A program made the position numbers and the translations under genes. Source: an uncultured Granulosicoccaceae bacterium (GTDB lineage: Bacteria; Pseudomonadota; Gammaproteobacteria; Granulosicoccales; Granulosicoccaceae). From it: a DNA stretch of 64,000 nt. Under the pieces are notes generated by a model. That model did not search any database, was not told the origin of the DNA, and was given only the letters and a program-made list of their open reading frames with translations. Position 1 is the stretch's first letter. Each line of letters opens with the position of its first letter. This document shows positions 1 through 10,694 of this stretch, in pieces. Location: the NCBI GenBank assembly GCA_937931165.1, contig CALHCI010000037.1, positions 1 to 64,000 on the forward strand, written 5' to 3'.

Positions 1-3000
1 TGTCAGGCTGAAACTTGCTGGTGTGCTTTCAATTCCCGATAGCACCGGGGCATCATTGATGCTTGTGATGTCTATGCTAATGGTTTTAGCAGTGATTGAG
101 GTATCGATGCCTCCGTTAAGTTCGCCTGCGGAATCCCGTAACTTTACCTGAAAACTGTCAGCTGCGGTTCCTGTGACATTTGCGTTGGGGGTATAGGTAA
201 GATCTGCTATTGAGGAGGCGTTTATCTCCAGCGGTGCGGTAACATCAAATCCGGCCAGCTTTAATTTGCCAGCAGTCGGAAGCATGTCAATGACTAGATA
301 TTCCAGGCTGTGGTTTTCCGGGTCGGTATACGGGAAGTCAGAAAGTTTAAACGTATAGGGGGTATCTTCCGGTACTGAAACAGATACGCCGTCGTTCAGC
401 ACAGGTGGTTGATTTATTCCCTGATTGACAATCGTAAATGTATTGAAGTCCGGTGCTTTGGATAGTCCACCTCCGCCATTGTCTTCCACGAAAAATTCAA
501 AGGTGGTGTTAACATTGCCGTCGGTGTGTGATGGAGGGTAGTATTTTAATAATCCAGCGTTAATGTCTATAACACTGATGGCATTGTTAACTGCTGCTGG
601 CGATGTGCCCAGCATTAAAACGCCATCAGAGGGTAGATTTTGTAAATAAATATTTAAAAACCCGTGGCCGTCAATCGGATCTGCAAAACCGAAATCTGTA
701 CTGACAAAGGTGTGTACCGAACCCTCGTTTACCGAGACGGTCTTGTCAGTTCCGTTGGGTGGGTCATTCACCGGGGTGATGGCAACATCCATTCTGTAAG
801 AGGCAGAGGTATCTATACCACTATTGGCGGTGCCTCCTGTGTCTCTTACTGTGAAGTTGAAAAAGGTATCTGTTGTAGCGTTTGCTTCTGGCGTGTAGGT
901 TAACGATGACGCTATTTCGGAATAGAGAACCTCGTCTCCGGGGTACAAAGGAATATTGCTAAGGTTAAGGGTTCCGGAGAGTGGCATTGTTTCGATAATA
1001 ATACTGTAAGGGGCATTCCCGGAAGGATTGGCAGTGCTGATGTCATCAGGGTCACTGAAAGGGAAATCACCCGGGTCGAATGAGAGCGTGGTGTCCTCCA
1101 GTGTATTAACCAAACCCCCAGCCGATGCTGGCGGGTCGTTAACCGCAGTAAGGTTAAATGTGAGTGTGTTGGCCGTGGTATCTATGTTGTTAGAACCGTC
1201 ATCCATAACCTGAAACGTCATGGTTGCGGCCTGATCTGCCAGGTTTGGAGCTGGTGAAAACTTCAGACTATTTGCAGTAATATCCGCCACTGAAATCGTC
1301 GATGGCAAACTAACCACTCCGCTCGGAAGCGACAGAGACCCGTTTATAACATTTGTGATGTAGACACCTGTGAAGTTGTCTGAGTCGGCATCAGAAAACC
1401 CGAAATTATTCAAACTCAGTGTGTGGACTGAATCTTCTGGAATCTCAATGTTATTGTCAGTGCCGGTTGGTTCATCGCTGACTGAATTTACCTGAATATA
1501 AATAGATTCTTTGTTGGCTGATCTGGTGTCAAGGTCATCTTCTGCTTGTATATCGAATGCTTTAATCAGGCCGAAAGTATCAGGTGGTGGCGTCCAGAAA
1601 AAGTTATCTGATAGTGAAGTGCCTGAACCAGACACCACTGATAAACTGCCGTTGACCACGTTGGAACCAATAAAATCTTGAATGTCACCATCGATATCAG
1701 TGGCATAGGCGATCAGATCATTGCCCGTGATCTCTGCGTCTTCATCTTCATAGATAGTTTTCAAAGGACTGGGCAGCGTAGTTAACACCGGTGCGTCGTT
1801 GACCGGTGTGATATTTACGGTGGTATTTAAGGAGTCTGTCAGTGCGCCCCCGTCCCCCTGAGTACCGGTGTTGCCATCTGAAACACTCCAGGTCAGAGTG
1901 AACGTGGGATCCGGATTGTGGCTGGTATTCTGATACTTAATTGATTGCAGTACGGTTTCAACATCTGTTTTGGTTGCGCCTGAGTTGAATGTGATCTCAA
2001 GTCGGGAGCTTGTTTCATTGACGGTGAAAAGCGTTCCGGCAGTGGCAAAGAGATCAGAGCTGAATTGATCCTGAGGTTGTGGAGTGGGTGTATTACCGGT
2101 TGCATCCGTTCTTTCAATCGTGACGACGGTGCCTGCAAAGTCTGTGGCCTCGAGCTCTGTGTCCTGAATGGAAATGGACGGAGTGATGACGACAGGGTCA
2201 TCGCCTTCGGTCAGATTGATCGGGTTGTTTGCACCGGCGTTAATCACCGGTGCGTCGTTAATCGGAGTAATGTGTATAGGTACACGCTCCGACCAGTCCC
2301 CGCCATCAACAGAAACCCGCAGCGGATAAATATCCAGCCCGACAGGTAGATTTGCCGGATCAGATAGTGTTATCTCCCCGGTGCTGTTGTTAATTGAGAA
2401 TGGAGACGGTTTACCTGCTTCAGGGATGATGTCGTAAGTGTATCCGCTACTACTTGGATTGGGCTCTTGTGGAGTGATGTAACCTACGACTTCTCCGGCG
2501 ACCGAATCTTCATTGATAAATAATTCATCAGTGGGGCTCGATTTGACGAAGTTGTTATCCGTGGTATGAGCAGAAACCTCTGTCACGTGTCCGACCTTCA
2601 GGGTGGGTTGGACATCCTGGTTAGCCCCTACAGTCGCTGTTTCATCGATAAACTCGAAAGCAGTTTCGGCACCGTTGCGGTCATGCATATGCCAGTTGAC
2701 GATCAGATTAGGCTGTTCATCCGGAGACGCATCGTAGCGCGCAAATCTGTCATCATTGATTTCTGCATTTGACCGGATTGAGTTCCAGATCCGAATATCG
2801 TGCAGTGTGCCGGAGAACTGTTTTCCAGGATCGAATCGAAATCCGTCGAAGTCATTCGGGCCGGCAAATATACTTCCATCTATTAGTTGTTGGCCAAACA
2901 CCCGGGGGAAGTTCCCACCCCACACCCAGTTATCAGCACTAACGTTATTAGGTGCAGTTGCTACTCTTGCACCATCATAGAACAATTCAAGATCGCTATT

Positions 3001-6000
3001 TCTGCCCAGGTCAAAGGTGAGAGAGACAGTGTGCAATCTTCCGTCGAAAACGTCGTTGATGGTAGCGGATATCGCCGGAACGTTCGAGGATGGGTTAAAG
3101 ATTTTCTGGTTCCACTCTAATAACCCGTCGTTGGTACCAGGTATCTGGTTAATAACCAGGTGCTCAAAATGGTCATCATAAGGACCAAAATCGGTAGTGG
3201 ATATCCCGGAATATAGGGTAGATTCAAAGCCGGAGTCGTTTTTCTTTAACCCGGAAAAAGTGAATTCAAAAGTAAATTTAGTAAACGCGGTGGTGTTGGG
3301 GTCGTTGTCCATGAACTGGAACTGATTGGTATCTCCAAGAAATGCATCGTTTCCATCATCAAGATTCAGGCGCAACCCCGGCAGTAAATCTGATGGTTTG
3401 TTTACGTCGATCGCTATGTTGAAGGTGCCACTATCATTATTGCTATTTCCGATGATATCAAAATCAAAATGTTCGGATTCTGATGTAGTAGCAGTTGTAC
3501 CAACGGTGATTAGATCGAGATTAATATCGGCCTGAGTAAACTCATCGCCAATGTTAAGCGGTGTTCCGTTTTTCTTAACATAAACGTTAGCACTTGAATA
3601 ATCAGTGATCACGTACCTTAGTAAACTATCTGCAGTATCAGTATCAACAAACAGGAGATAACTTCGATCCAGAACTAAATCGTCTGAGCCGGCGTTCAGG
3701 GACAGCGTGTTATTTTCAATTTGAATAGGCTGGTTGTCAGAGGAAGTCAGATCAATATGGCTAAAGGCAATCGCTTCAAGTACCTTTGCAGGTTCTGCAG
3801 TGCCGTCGTTGTTAATGCCGGCATCGCTGAAAGTCCATTTCATCGTGGCTTCATCATGCGGCCAGCCGTTGCTGTCCGGTGGCCATGTGCTGGAGTTGGA
3901 GTATTCAATTGACTGCATAAGCATGTCAATACGACTTTTCGTTGCGTTGGCATTGAAGCTTATGTTGAGTAGACCATCACTGTTCTTAATCACCGTGCCG
4001 AAAACACCGCTACCATCAGTAACATCGCTGCCTTCGTTTAGATTTGAAGCTTGTGCGGATGATGAAAATCTGTCAGTCGGGTTGGTGATAAATTGTGGTG
4101 TCGGTGCATAGTCGACACCATCTGCTCTGTTGAGTGATAACGAGGTACCCGCAAAATTACCACTTGTCTCTAATTCGAAATCATTGATACTGATGATGGC
4201 GTCTATGATGGTTGGCGCGCCATTCATTTCATGGGTTACATACCCACCGACATTGTTGATAATCGGTGAATCATTGACGGGTGCAATGTTGATTGCTACC
4301 GAAGTGTTTTCAACTACCGGTGAGGCTCCAACTGATACAGAAATAGCGAGATCATCTGTGCCATTGACATCAGCTGACGGATGGTAGGTTAGAGACTGAA
4401 GCACATTGTTTACGTCTGCCAAATTTCCATTGAGCGTCATGTTGTTTGACATATCGCCATTGACTGTTACACCAGAGGTGGTGGTGATGGCCAGGGATCC
4501 CTGGCTCACCTGCAGCGTTACGTTGACCGGATCGGCGGGATCCTGGTCATGTGAGATTGAAATTGATTCGTTGAAGGCATAGGCAATGTCTTCATCGGTA
4601 TTTACGGCGGCAGTGGTCAGATTGATTGCAATGTCGGTGACATCTGTGATGTTTACAATGCTATTTCCTGCAACTGTTTCGGTCACACCGAATTCTGCAG
4701 GGCCGCTATAGCCGTCGGAGAATTGCCATTCAATAGAGACAAGTCCCGGTGGGGATTCACTGCTATTGAAATATCCAATGTTTTGCAGTGTTCGGTTAAC
4801 CAGATCTTCAGTGGCTTGTGCATTGAAATCCAATTGCAGCTTGCCGTTGCTGTTAGTAGTGACTGTCCCTATGTTTACCGACCCCAAAACCGCGTCTATG
4901 TAATCAAGTGGCTGTCCTTCGTTTAGCATGGAAAGATTGCCGGTGCCGCCGAACAGATCTTCTGTATTCGCACCACCACTTCGCATCAGTGTCAGTGTGG
5001 CGCCCGCATAGTTGTCTGCTACTGACAGTTCCGGATCAGTGACTGTGACATTACTATCCAGCACAACACCGGATCCGTTTTCGGTGAAATTTACGGTTCC
5101 TCCGAGCGCGGTAAACACCGGGCTCAAATTGGAACCTTTAATGTTTAAGGTGACTGTGGCGTTGCTGTAGTCAATATCTCTTGTCGCCACAAGCGGTGTG
5201 ACGTTATCGTTGTAGATTCTCAGGTCTTTTACATCATGCGTTGACAGAAAGTGAGTTTTACCTGCACCGTTGTCGTAAGCGCCAACTAAAATAGTACCTG
5301 CTGGATCGATAAAATCCCCGCCTCGTTGAGATGCCGGATAAGCGAGCTGATCAATTCCGTCGATGTATACCGAAAAAGCACCGGTGCCATCAACCGGGTT
5401 ATACGGCTCGTGGTTTATTTGCAGAATGTGCCAGTTGTTATCGTTGGCGTAGTTAGTGATATCGACCTGAAGTGGCGTAGTATCAATGCCGGCTTCAGTT
5501 GCGTCTGATAACGACACATAGAGTACATTCGCAACTATCCACGCTTGAATTGAGTTTTGTTCGTAACCCACTCCGTGCGATAAAAGCTGTTGTCTGTCGC
5601 TGGTCAGATTTCCTATTCTGAAATCAACAGCTAAGGTAAAACTCTGGGAGTAGTCGATATCTGTTAACTCGATAAAGTCATCAATACCATCAAAGTCGTA
5701 GCTGTCAGTTGCAAAGGCGGGCTCGTTTGTCGCTGAATTCACAACCGGCTGTGTGGTGCCGGTTTCATCAGCGATACGATTATTGTCAAGCGAGTAGTGG
5801 CTGAGTATCGGGTCTTCGTTGTCTGTGATGATGTAATCGAGGGTCTCGGTGCCTGTGTAGCCATTGTCCGGGTCGTAGGTGAAGAGACCATTGGTATGTG
5901 GTGAGATAGTGCCGTTGTCGGCACCCGAAACATCGAGCAGTCGAATAACCGGAGATGATGTTTGATCGTTCAGGGTAATGTTGGTGTCAGGGTCGGCTTC

Positions 6001-6795
6001 ACTGTTGAGCTCAACGGTAGTGTTTTCCGGTAAGTCGCCCAGATCGTCGTTAACCGCCAGCAGGTCGATGGCCAGTTGGTGCTGCCAGCGCGCCTGAAGC
6101 TCCGCTGAAAGTATGGTTTCAGATTCTACTGAACCGCTGGCGTATTCAAGATCCCAATCACCACTCAGACGTGTGTGTCCGGTGACGTTGTTGCTGGCTG
6201 CAATGTCCGCATTGGTATAACCGGCAAGTGTTGATAGTAAAGCCTGCCCGTCGGAATCTGCAGCCAGATTACATCCATACAGCAGTATGTCTGCGTCTTC
6301 TGTGAAGCTTTGCTGCCATTGGTTTATCTGTTGCTCATGCGCGTTGACAGAGACGTTGCTCAGCCACTGCGAGCCGAGGGCAATCCCGCTGTCAGTTCCG
6401 TGAGAAATAATATGTACAGTTTCGATCTGGCTGCGCGAAGCCAGTGTGTCAGAAATAACCGCAATACCATCTGTGTCTGGCGCTATCTGTATCACTTCCA
6501 GCGCGCGTCCGGCAGCAACTTGCGACTCAAGATCCGCCAGTATCTGATCGAATTCAGGGACGGAGGTATCAACAAATACGAGCTCGGATAATAATTTGCC
6601 GTCAGCAACCACTGTTGGCAATGGGCCGGCAAGTTCGGTGGAGTCATGCGGAGCATCCACCGGGCCTGTAACTCCAAGTATATCGGCGGAATACAGAATC
6701 CGGGGTTCCAGGGGCTCAAGCTGAGGCGAGCACGGAGTATCTGCGGGCACACCCACACACCTCGCAACTTCATCGCTGCAGTTTTTACAATCCAT
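1..6795 (-). CDS. Giant LEPR-XLL/DUF4347 repeat surface protein, 5' part only
   Basis: An open frame runs from ATG at 6795 to the left edge (2265 codons) without reaching a stop, so the 3' end lies outside. The start follows the last in-frame upstream stop; the ribosome site is weak. The N-terminus lacks a signal peptide and carries LEPRILYSAD (about residues 29-38), the LEPR-XLL motif of large secreted repeat proteins. A DUF4347-like domain spans about residues 70-240. Two LamG/concanavalin-like domains follow, about 325-530 and 1135-1345. The rest is many Ig/cadherin-like units joined by ITPVNDAP-type linkers. Several share an AG..L.L.R core and end in a TWxFSDG-like strand; others end in a LKYTP-like strand. 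Family knowledge suggests type I secretion with a signal at the missing C-terminus, and a role in adhesion or biofilm. The domain calls are by eye; frame continuity was cross-checked at 5933 and 2201. Confidence 0.85.
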   Translation of the reverse strand, partial: MDCKNCSDEVARCVGVPADTPCSPQLEPLEPRILYSADILGVTGPVDAPHDSTELAGPLPTVVADGKLLSELVFVDTSVPEFDQILADLESQVAAGRALEVIQIAPDTDGIAVISDTLASRSQIETVHIISHGTDSGIALGSQWLSNVSVNAHEQQINQWQQSFTEDADILLYGCNLAADSDGQALLSTLAGYTNADIAASNNVTGHTRLSGDWDLEYASGSVESETILSAELQARWQHQLAIDLLAVNDDLGDLPENTTVELNSEADPDTNITLNDQTSSPVIRLLDVSGADNGTISPHTNGLFTYDPDNGYTGTETLDYIITDNEDPILSHYSLDNNRIADETGTTQPVVNSATNEPAFATDSYDFDGIDDFIELTDIDYSQSFTLAVDFRIGNLTSDRQQLLSHGVGYEQNSIQAWIVANVLYVSLSDATEAGIDTTPLQVDITNYANDNNWHILQINHEPYNPVDGTGAFSVYIDGIDQLAYPASQRGGDFIDPAGTILVGAYDNGAGKTHFLSTHDVKDLRIYNDNVTPLVATRDIDYSNATVTLNIKGSNLSPVFTALGGTVNFTENGSGVVLDSNVTVTDPELSVADNYAGATLTLMRSGGANTEDLFGGTGNLSMLNEGQPLDYIDAVLGSVNIGTVTTNSNGKLQLDFNAQATEDLVNRTLQNIGYFNSSESPPGLVSIEWQFSDGYSGPAEFGVTETVAGNSIVNITDVTDIAINLTTAAVNTDEDIAYAFNESISISHDQDPADPVNVTLQVSQGSLAITTTSGVTVNGDMSNNMTLNGNLADVNNVLQSLTYHPSADVNGTDDLAISVSVGASPVVENTSVAINIAPVNDSPIINNVGGYVTHEMNGAPTIIDAIISINDFELETSGNFAGTSLSLNRADGVDYAPTPQFITNPTDRFSSSAQASNLNEGSDVTDGSGVFGTVIKNSDGLLNISFNANATKSRIDMLMQSIEYSNSSTWPPDSNGWPHDEATMKWTFSDAGINNDGTAEPAKVLEAIAFSHIDLTSSDNQPIQIENNTLSLNAGSDDLVLDRSYLLFVDTDTADSLLRYVITDYSSANVYVKKNGTPLNIGDEFTQADINLDLITVGTTATTSESEHFDFDIIGNSNNDSGTFNIAIDVNKPSDLLPGLRLNLDDGNDAFLGDTNQFQFMDNDPNTTAFTKFTFEFTFSGLKKNDSGFESTLYSGISTTDFGPYDDHFEHLVINQIPGTNDGLLEWNQKIFNPSSNVPAISATINDVFDGRLHTVSLTFDLGRNSDLELFYDGARVATAPNNVSADNWVWGGNFPRVFGQQLIDGSIFAGPNDFDGFRFDPGKQFSGTLHDIRIWNSIRSNAEINDDRFARYDASPDEQPNLIVNWHMHDRNGAETAFEFIDETATVGANQDVQPTLKVGHVTEVSAHTTDNNFVKSSPTDELFINEDSVAGEVVGYITPQEPNPSSSGYTYDIIPEAGKPSPFSINNSTGEITLSDPANLPVGLDIYPLRVSVDGGDWSERVPIHITPINDAPVINAGANNPINLTEGDDPVVITPSISIQDTELEATDFAGTVVTIERTDATGNTPTPQPQDQFSSDLFATAGTLFTVNETSSRLEITFNSGATKTDVETVLQSIKYQNTSHNPDPTFTLTWSVSDGNTGTQGDGGALTDSLNTTVNITPVNDAPVLTTLPSPLKTIYEDEDAEITGNDLIAYATDIDGDIQDFIGSNVVNGSLSVVSGSGTSLSDNFFWTPPPDTFGLIKAFDIQAEDDLDTRSANKESIYIQVNSVSDEPTGTDNNIEIPEDSVHTLSLNNFGFSDADSDNFTGVYITNVINGSLSLPSGVVSLPSTISVADITANSLKFSPAPNLADQAATMTFQVMDDGSNNIDTTANTLTFNLTAVNDPPASAGGLVNTLEDTTLSFDPGDFPFSDPDDISTANPSGNAPYSIIIETMPLSGTLNLSNIPLYPGDEVLYSEIASSLTYTPEANATTDTFFNFTVRDTGGTANSGIDTSASYRMDVAITPVNDPPNGTDKTVSVNEGSVHTFVSTDFGFADPIDGHGFLNIYLQNLPSDGVLMLGTSPAAVNNAISVIDINAGLLKYYPPSHTDGNVNTTFEFFVEDNGGGGLSKAPDFNTFTIVNQGINQPPVLNDGVSVSVPEDTPYTFKLSDFPYTDPENHSLEYLVIDMLPTAGKLKLAGFDVTAPLEINASSIADLTYTPNANVTGTAADSFQVKLRDSAGELNGGIDTSITAKTISIDITSINDAPVLSGIESTPASFSLT

Positions 6796-6949
6796 TCGCT
6801 CGTCGCCTGGACCCGGGAAAATTTGTGTCGGACTCCTCAAAAATGACGGTTCAACACTTCACGTATGAGTCAGGAATCGGCTGAAAGCGTTTGTTGTTTA
6901 ACGAAAAGTGTGGTTCAGCCCCCCGATTATGAATTCTGCATGAACCGCA

Positions 6950-8323
6950 CTAGCCAAATCGGGCATCAATAGCCTGCTGCACGCCGTCTACGCTGACCCG
7001 CTGAAACTGCTCGGGTTGCGCAAGCTGTGCCTGTACATGCTCGGGCACCGTTGGTTTCTGGCCGATAGCACGCTCGATCGCCGTTGAGAATTTCGCCGGA
7101 TGCGCAGTTTCAACAATCACGTTCTGCCCAGCGATTGAGTCTGCCATTTCTTCTATTGCATGGTAGGCGGTTGCGGTATGTGGGCAGATAATTTTGCTGT
7201 GTTGCTGCCAGGCGTGCTGAATCGCTGCCAGTGCCTGAGGTTCGCTGCAGCGTGCGGCTTTAAAGTCTGACATTAGGCTGTTCATTTCAGCGGAAGACAG
7301 CTCATAACCCCCGGCTGCTTCCAGCGACTGCTGTGCCTGATCGACGGCGTCTGTATCCCCCTGTTTAATATGCCATAGCAATCTTTCAAAGTTGCTCGAT
7401 ACCTGAATATCCATGCTAGGCGAGATGGTCTTTACGGTCTGTGTACCTTGCATTCGGTTGGTTTCGAAAAATCGTGGTAACACGTCATTATCATTCGAAG
7501 TCACCACCAGTGTATTAATTGGTGCGCCGAGTTGCTTCGCAATATAGGCAGCGTACACGTTGCCGAAATTACCCGTTGGTACAAAGTAGTTGCTGTGCTC
7601 GCCGGTTGATTGATGGATCAGACCGCTGGTTCTGAGGTAGTAGGCAGTTTGCAAAAGTATGCGAACAATGTTGATAGAATTTACTGCAGTGTATCCATAC
7701 TGACTGGCCGCTTTGGTCTGATAGAGCTTTTTAACGGTACGCTGACAATCGTCAAAATCACCATCAACACATAACGGTAGAATATTGCCGGCACCTGTGG
7801 TTGTCATCTGTAGCCGTTGAAAATCTGACACGCCGCCATCCGGAAACAGCACCACGGCATTGACACGCTCGCGATTGGCGAAAGCAGATACCGTAGCGGC
7901 CCCGGTATCACCGGAAGTAGCACACAATACCGTGGCGTGTTTGCCATCATGTTTTAGTTTGCTGTCTATGATCTCAGCCAGCGGTGCAAGTGCAAAGTCT
8001 TTGAAAGCCAGCGTCGGCCCATGCATGAGTTCCAGCGTCCACAGGTTGTTGCCAAGTGTGTTGACCGGTGGTCCAACAGGGGCGCTGAAATGTTGCATGG
8101 CAGTGTTGATTGCGTTGGCGATCAGTCGGTCAGGTAAGCTATCACCGCCAAACAACTGCAGCACTTTTGCGGCGATCTCTGCATATTCTCCTGCGAGTAA
8201 ATCAGGAGAGGCTTCGGGCCAATGCCGCGGCACAAACAGACCGCCGTTACTGGCGGTACCACGAGTAAGTAGCTCAGCCAGAGGTAGTGATTCGCTGCCG
8301 CCGCGCGTGCTGATATAGTTCAA
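6950..8323 (-). CDS. thrC: Threonine synthase
   Basis: PLP-dependent conversion of O-phosphohomoserine to threonine, a cytosolic step of the aspartate-family pathway. The N-terminus NYISTRGG after the chosen TTG start (8323) matches the usual ThrC beginning. The PLP lysine lies in LAFKDFAL, and ATSGDTGAAT and PTGNFGN are the phosphate-binding and active-site loops. The length of 457 residues is normal for the long bacterial form. An upstream in-frame TTG at 8365 would add 14 residues with no similarity to the family; neither start has a clear ribosome site. The gene stands alone, divergent from the RimK-like gene. The homoserine dehydrogenase and kinase genes are not in the window. Confidence 0.95.
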   Translation of the reverse strand: MNYISTRGGSESLPLAELLTRGTASNGGLFVPRHWPEASPDLLAGEYAEIAAKVLQLFGGDSLPDRLIANAINTAMQHFSAPVGPPVNTLGNNLWTLELMHGPTLAFKDFALAPLAEIIDSKLKHDGKHATVLCATSGDTGAATVSAFANRERVNAVVLFPDGGVSDFQRLQMTTTGAGNILPLCVDGDFDDCQRTVKKLYQTKAASQYGYTAVNSINIVRILLQTAYYLRTSGLIHQSTGEHSNYFVPTGNFGNVYAAYIAKQLGAPINTLVVTSNDNDVLPRFFETNRMQGTQTVKTISPSMDIQVSSNFERLLWHIKQGDTDAVDQAQQSLEAAGGYELSSAEMNSLMSDFKAARCSEPQALAAIQHAWQQHSKIICPHTATAYHAIEEMADSIAGQNVIVETAHPAKFSTAIERAIGQKPTVPEHVQAQLAQPEQFQRVSVDGVQQAIDARFG

Positions 8324-8538
8324 AGGTGTGTCTCGAGGAGGAAATCCAAAGCGCAATTCTAACAAGTTTTTGCGGCGAAAAGCGCTCCTGAAGCAGCCGC
8401 TGTGGTCGTGTTGAGCGCAAACGGGCGGTGGTAATGTTGCAGGCCTTGCAACTGAAATCGGAAACTGAAAGACTTGCGCTCCCTCCGGTGCTGAAGCACC
8501 AATCGATACAAATTTCTTTCTCTATCAGGACCGATATC

Positions 8539-9954
8539 ATGGATACAGGTGCGCACATCATTGCGGGATGCGAAGAATGGTGTGGCTTTCCGGAACTAGG
8601 CATTCCGGCAATTAAGGCACGGGTTGATTCCGGCGCCAGAACGTCTGCGCTGCACGCACTGAATATTCAGCCGTTTTCCCGCAACGATGCGCGCTGGGTG
8701 TCATTTGAGGTGCACCCGCTGCAGAATGATCGATCAGTGGTGCTGCGTTGTGAAGCTAAGGTCCACGACAGGCGCACGGTCAAAAACAGCGGCGGCTTTG
8801 CTGAAAAACGCTATGTGATCAAAACGGCTTTTAACATGGGGGATGATCGGTGGGATATTGAACTGACTCTGACCAATCGCGACAGTATGGGTTACCGCAT
8901 GCTGCTCGGTCGTGAAGCGATGAGTGGGAAAATGCTGGTAGATCCTGCCAGAAGCTTTGCGCTGGGCGACAGAACCGAGGCAGATATTGCTGTGGTATAC
9001 GCTCGCCATGATACGCACAAAGACGGGCTTAAAATCGGCTTGCTGGCGAGCAACCCCAATCTTTACAGTAATCAGCGAATTATTCAGGCGGGGCGTGAAC
9101 GCGGGCATGACATTCGTTTTTTCGATATTCGTCAGTGTTATATGAAACTCGATGCTGATGCTCCCGAAGTACATACCCGGGGTGGCATCATGCTGAATGA
9201 TCTGGATGCGGTCGTACCAAGAATAAAACCGTCGGTCACTTTTTACGGTTGTGCACTGACCCGTCACTTCGAAAGTATGGGTATTGCAGCACTGAATACG
9301 TCGCAGGCAATCAGTCGTTCACGTGACAAGTTGTACTCGTTACAACTGCTGCAGAAAGAGGGGCTCGACATTCCAACAACCGGATTTGCCTCTTCACCTA
9401 TTGATACTGATGATCTGATTCAGATGGTCGGTGGGGCACCACTCATTGTGAAGTTACTGGAAGGTACGCAGGGACGGGGAGTCGTATTGGCAGAAACCAG
9501 TAAGGCCGCAGAAAGTGTGATAAACGCTTTTAAATCTCTTAATGCTAATCTGCTTGTGCAGGAGTTTATTGCCGAGGCAGAGGGGCGGGATCTGCGGCTG
9601 TTTGTAGTGAACGGTAAAGTGGTTGCCGCAATGCAGCGTGAAGCGGCGCCAGGAGAGTATCGCGCCAATATGCATCGTGGTGGAAAGGCCACAAGCATTA
9701 AGCCTACGCCTCAGGAACGTAAAATTGCCGTGCGTGCCGCGCGTGCGATGGGCTTGCACGTTGCCGGAGTGGATATTATTCGTTCTAAAGACGGGCCATT
9801 ACTGTTGGAAATCAACTCTTCACCAGGTTTGCAGGGAATTGAAGATGCTACCGGAAAAGATATCGCAGGCTCTATGATCTCTGCCATCGAAAATATCTGC
9901 GACTGGAAACGTGAGCTAGGTGTCGAGATGCTCGATAGCAAAATGAGTAGTTGA
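8539..9954 (+). CDS. Fused retropepsin-like zinc protease (RimB-like) and RimK-like glutamate ligase
   Basis: Two domains in one chain of 471 residues. Residues about 8-150 form an ATP-dependent zinc protease (DUF785/RimB-like) domain with the retropepsin-type motif DSGARTS at 30-36 and LLGREAM near 120. Residues about 160-465 form a RimK-type ATP-grasp ligase: [13 protein letters not shown] at the start of the preATP-grasp part, [12 protein letters not shown] as the glycine-rich ATP loop (about 300) and [14 protein letters not shown] at the metal and substrate site (about 425). RimK adds glutamate to the C-terminus of ribosomal protein S6; in pseudomonads RimB and RimK are separate partners. 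ATG 8539 is preferred over the upstream ATG at 8428 because AGGA lies 8 bases before it and the domain starts just after. The actual substrate is unknown. Confidence 0.88.
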   Translation: MDTGAHIIAGCEEWCGFPELGIPAIKARVDSGARTSALHALNIQPFSRNDARWVSFEVHPLQNDRSVVLRCEAKVHDRRTVKNSGGFAEKRYVIKTAFNMGDDRWDIELTLTNRDSMGYRMLLGREAMSGKMLVDPARSFALGDRTEADIAVVYARHDTHKDGLKIGLLASNPNLYSNQRIIQAGRERGHDIRFFDIRQCYMKLDADAPEVHTRGGIMLNDLDAVVPRIKPSVTFYGCALTRHFESMGIAALNTSQAISRSRDKLYSLQLLQKEGLDIPTTGFASSPIDTDDLIQMVGGAPLIVKLLEGTQGRGVVLAETSKAAESVINAFKSLNANLLVQEFIAEAEGRDLRLFVVNGKVVAAMQREAAPGEYRANMHRGGKATSIKPTPQERKIAVRAARAMGLHVAGVDIIRSKDGPLLLEINSSPGLQGIEDATGKDIAGSMISAIENICDWKRELGVEMLDSKMSS

Positions 9955-9990
9955 ATAGGTCTTTACTGTAGACCACATTCGCTTGTGTAA

Positions 9991-10611
9991 TTATCGCCAG
10001 GCAAATTCCGGTTGCTCATAGTCATTGACCCGTGTGTGCTTACCGCGTAGAGCAACTTCGGCAAACTGATAAATGATCGCCGCAGTGGGGCTGTATACAG
10101 AAGTGCCAACTGACTTCGGGCTGATTGAAAATACCTGTTGTAACGAATTATTTGCATGATCGGCCAGATCATCGTCGAGTAATTCTTCAAGTGGAATTTC
10201 GAAACAACGTGCCACTTCGTCAGGGTTTGGTTGCAGAATCTGTGTTGAGGGATTCCAGAGCACCACCGGTGTAATTGAAAAGCCTGAACGGCTTTGGAAA
10301 TCATCCAGTAGTCCGAGTACTGATTCGTCATTTAATGTAATGCCGAGCTCTTCGGCGAGCTCACGAAGTGCCGCTTGTTGTGGTGACTCTTCGTGGTCCA
10401 GCTTGCCACCAGGCAGTGCATACTGACCCGCGTGTTTGCGCAGCTTATTGCTTCTAAGCGTCAGATAAATACAAGGGTCATCGTTGTTGCTGTGTCTGCT
10501 GACAACTAACGCAACGGCAGCACGGGTGAGGCCGGTATCAGTTGGAATACGTTTATCACTGAATGACGTCAGGTTGTGCAGGATTGAGTTTCTAAGTGCC
10601 GGAGAGTGCAT
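9991..10611 (-). CDS. Nudix hydrolase, CoA pyrophosphatase (NudL/YeaB)-like
   Basis: The full Nudix box is visible at residues 69-91 (G, E75, R83-E84, E87-E88, G90), the Mg-binding helix that cleaves a nucleoside diphosphate linked to another moiety. The 206-residue length, a preceding LTLRSNKLRKHAGQYALPGG stretch and the later EVARCFEIPLEELL segment resemble NudL/YeaB enzymes that split CoA into 4'-phosphopantetheine and 3',5'-ADP. Assignment to CoA is by family resemblance only; other Nudix substrates are possible. The gene is convergent with the preceding RimK-like gene (36-base gap) and divergent from the M20 hydrolase gene. Confidence 0.85.
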   Translation of the reverse strand: MHSPALRNSILHNLTSFSDKRIPTDTGLTRAAVALVVSRHSNNDDPCIYLTLRSNKLRKHAGQYALPGGKLDHEESPQQAALRELAEELGITLNDESVLGLLDDFQSRSGFSITPVVLWNPSTQILQPNPDEVARCFEIPLEELLDDDLADHANNSLQQVFSISPKSVGTSVYSPTAAIIYQFAEVALRGKHTRVNDYEQPEFAWR

Positions 10612-10694
10612 AGCGTTTTAGTATAGCCATTTTTAGTGCCATCGTTTCTGCTGTGTTGCTACCATAGGCGTGTTATCAGTCAGGGGGAATAAAG

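Noticed and set aside
8324-8365. Upstream TTG start of threonine synthase
   Set aside because: The added 14 residues have no family match; the usual NYISTRG start follows TTG 8323.
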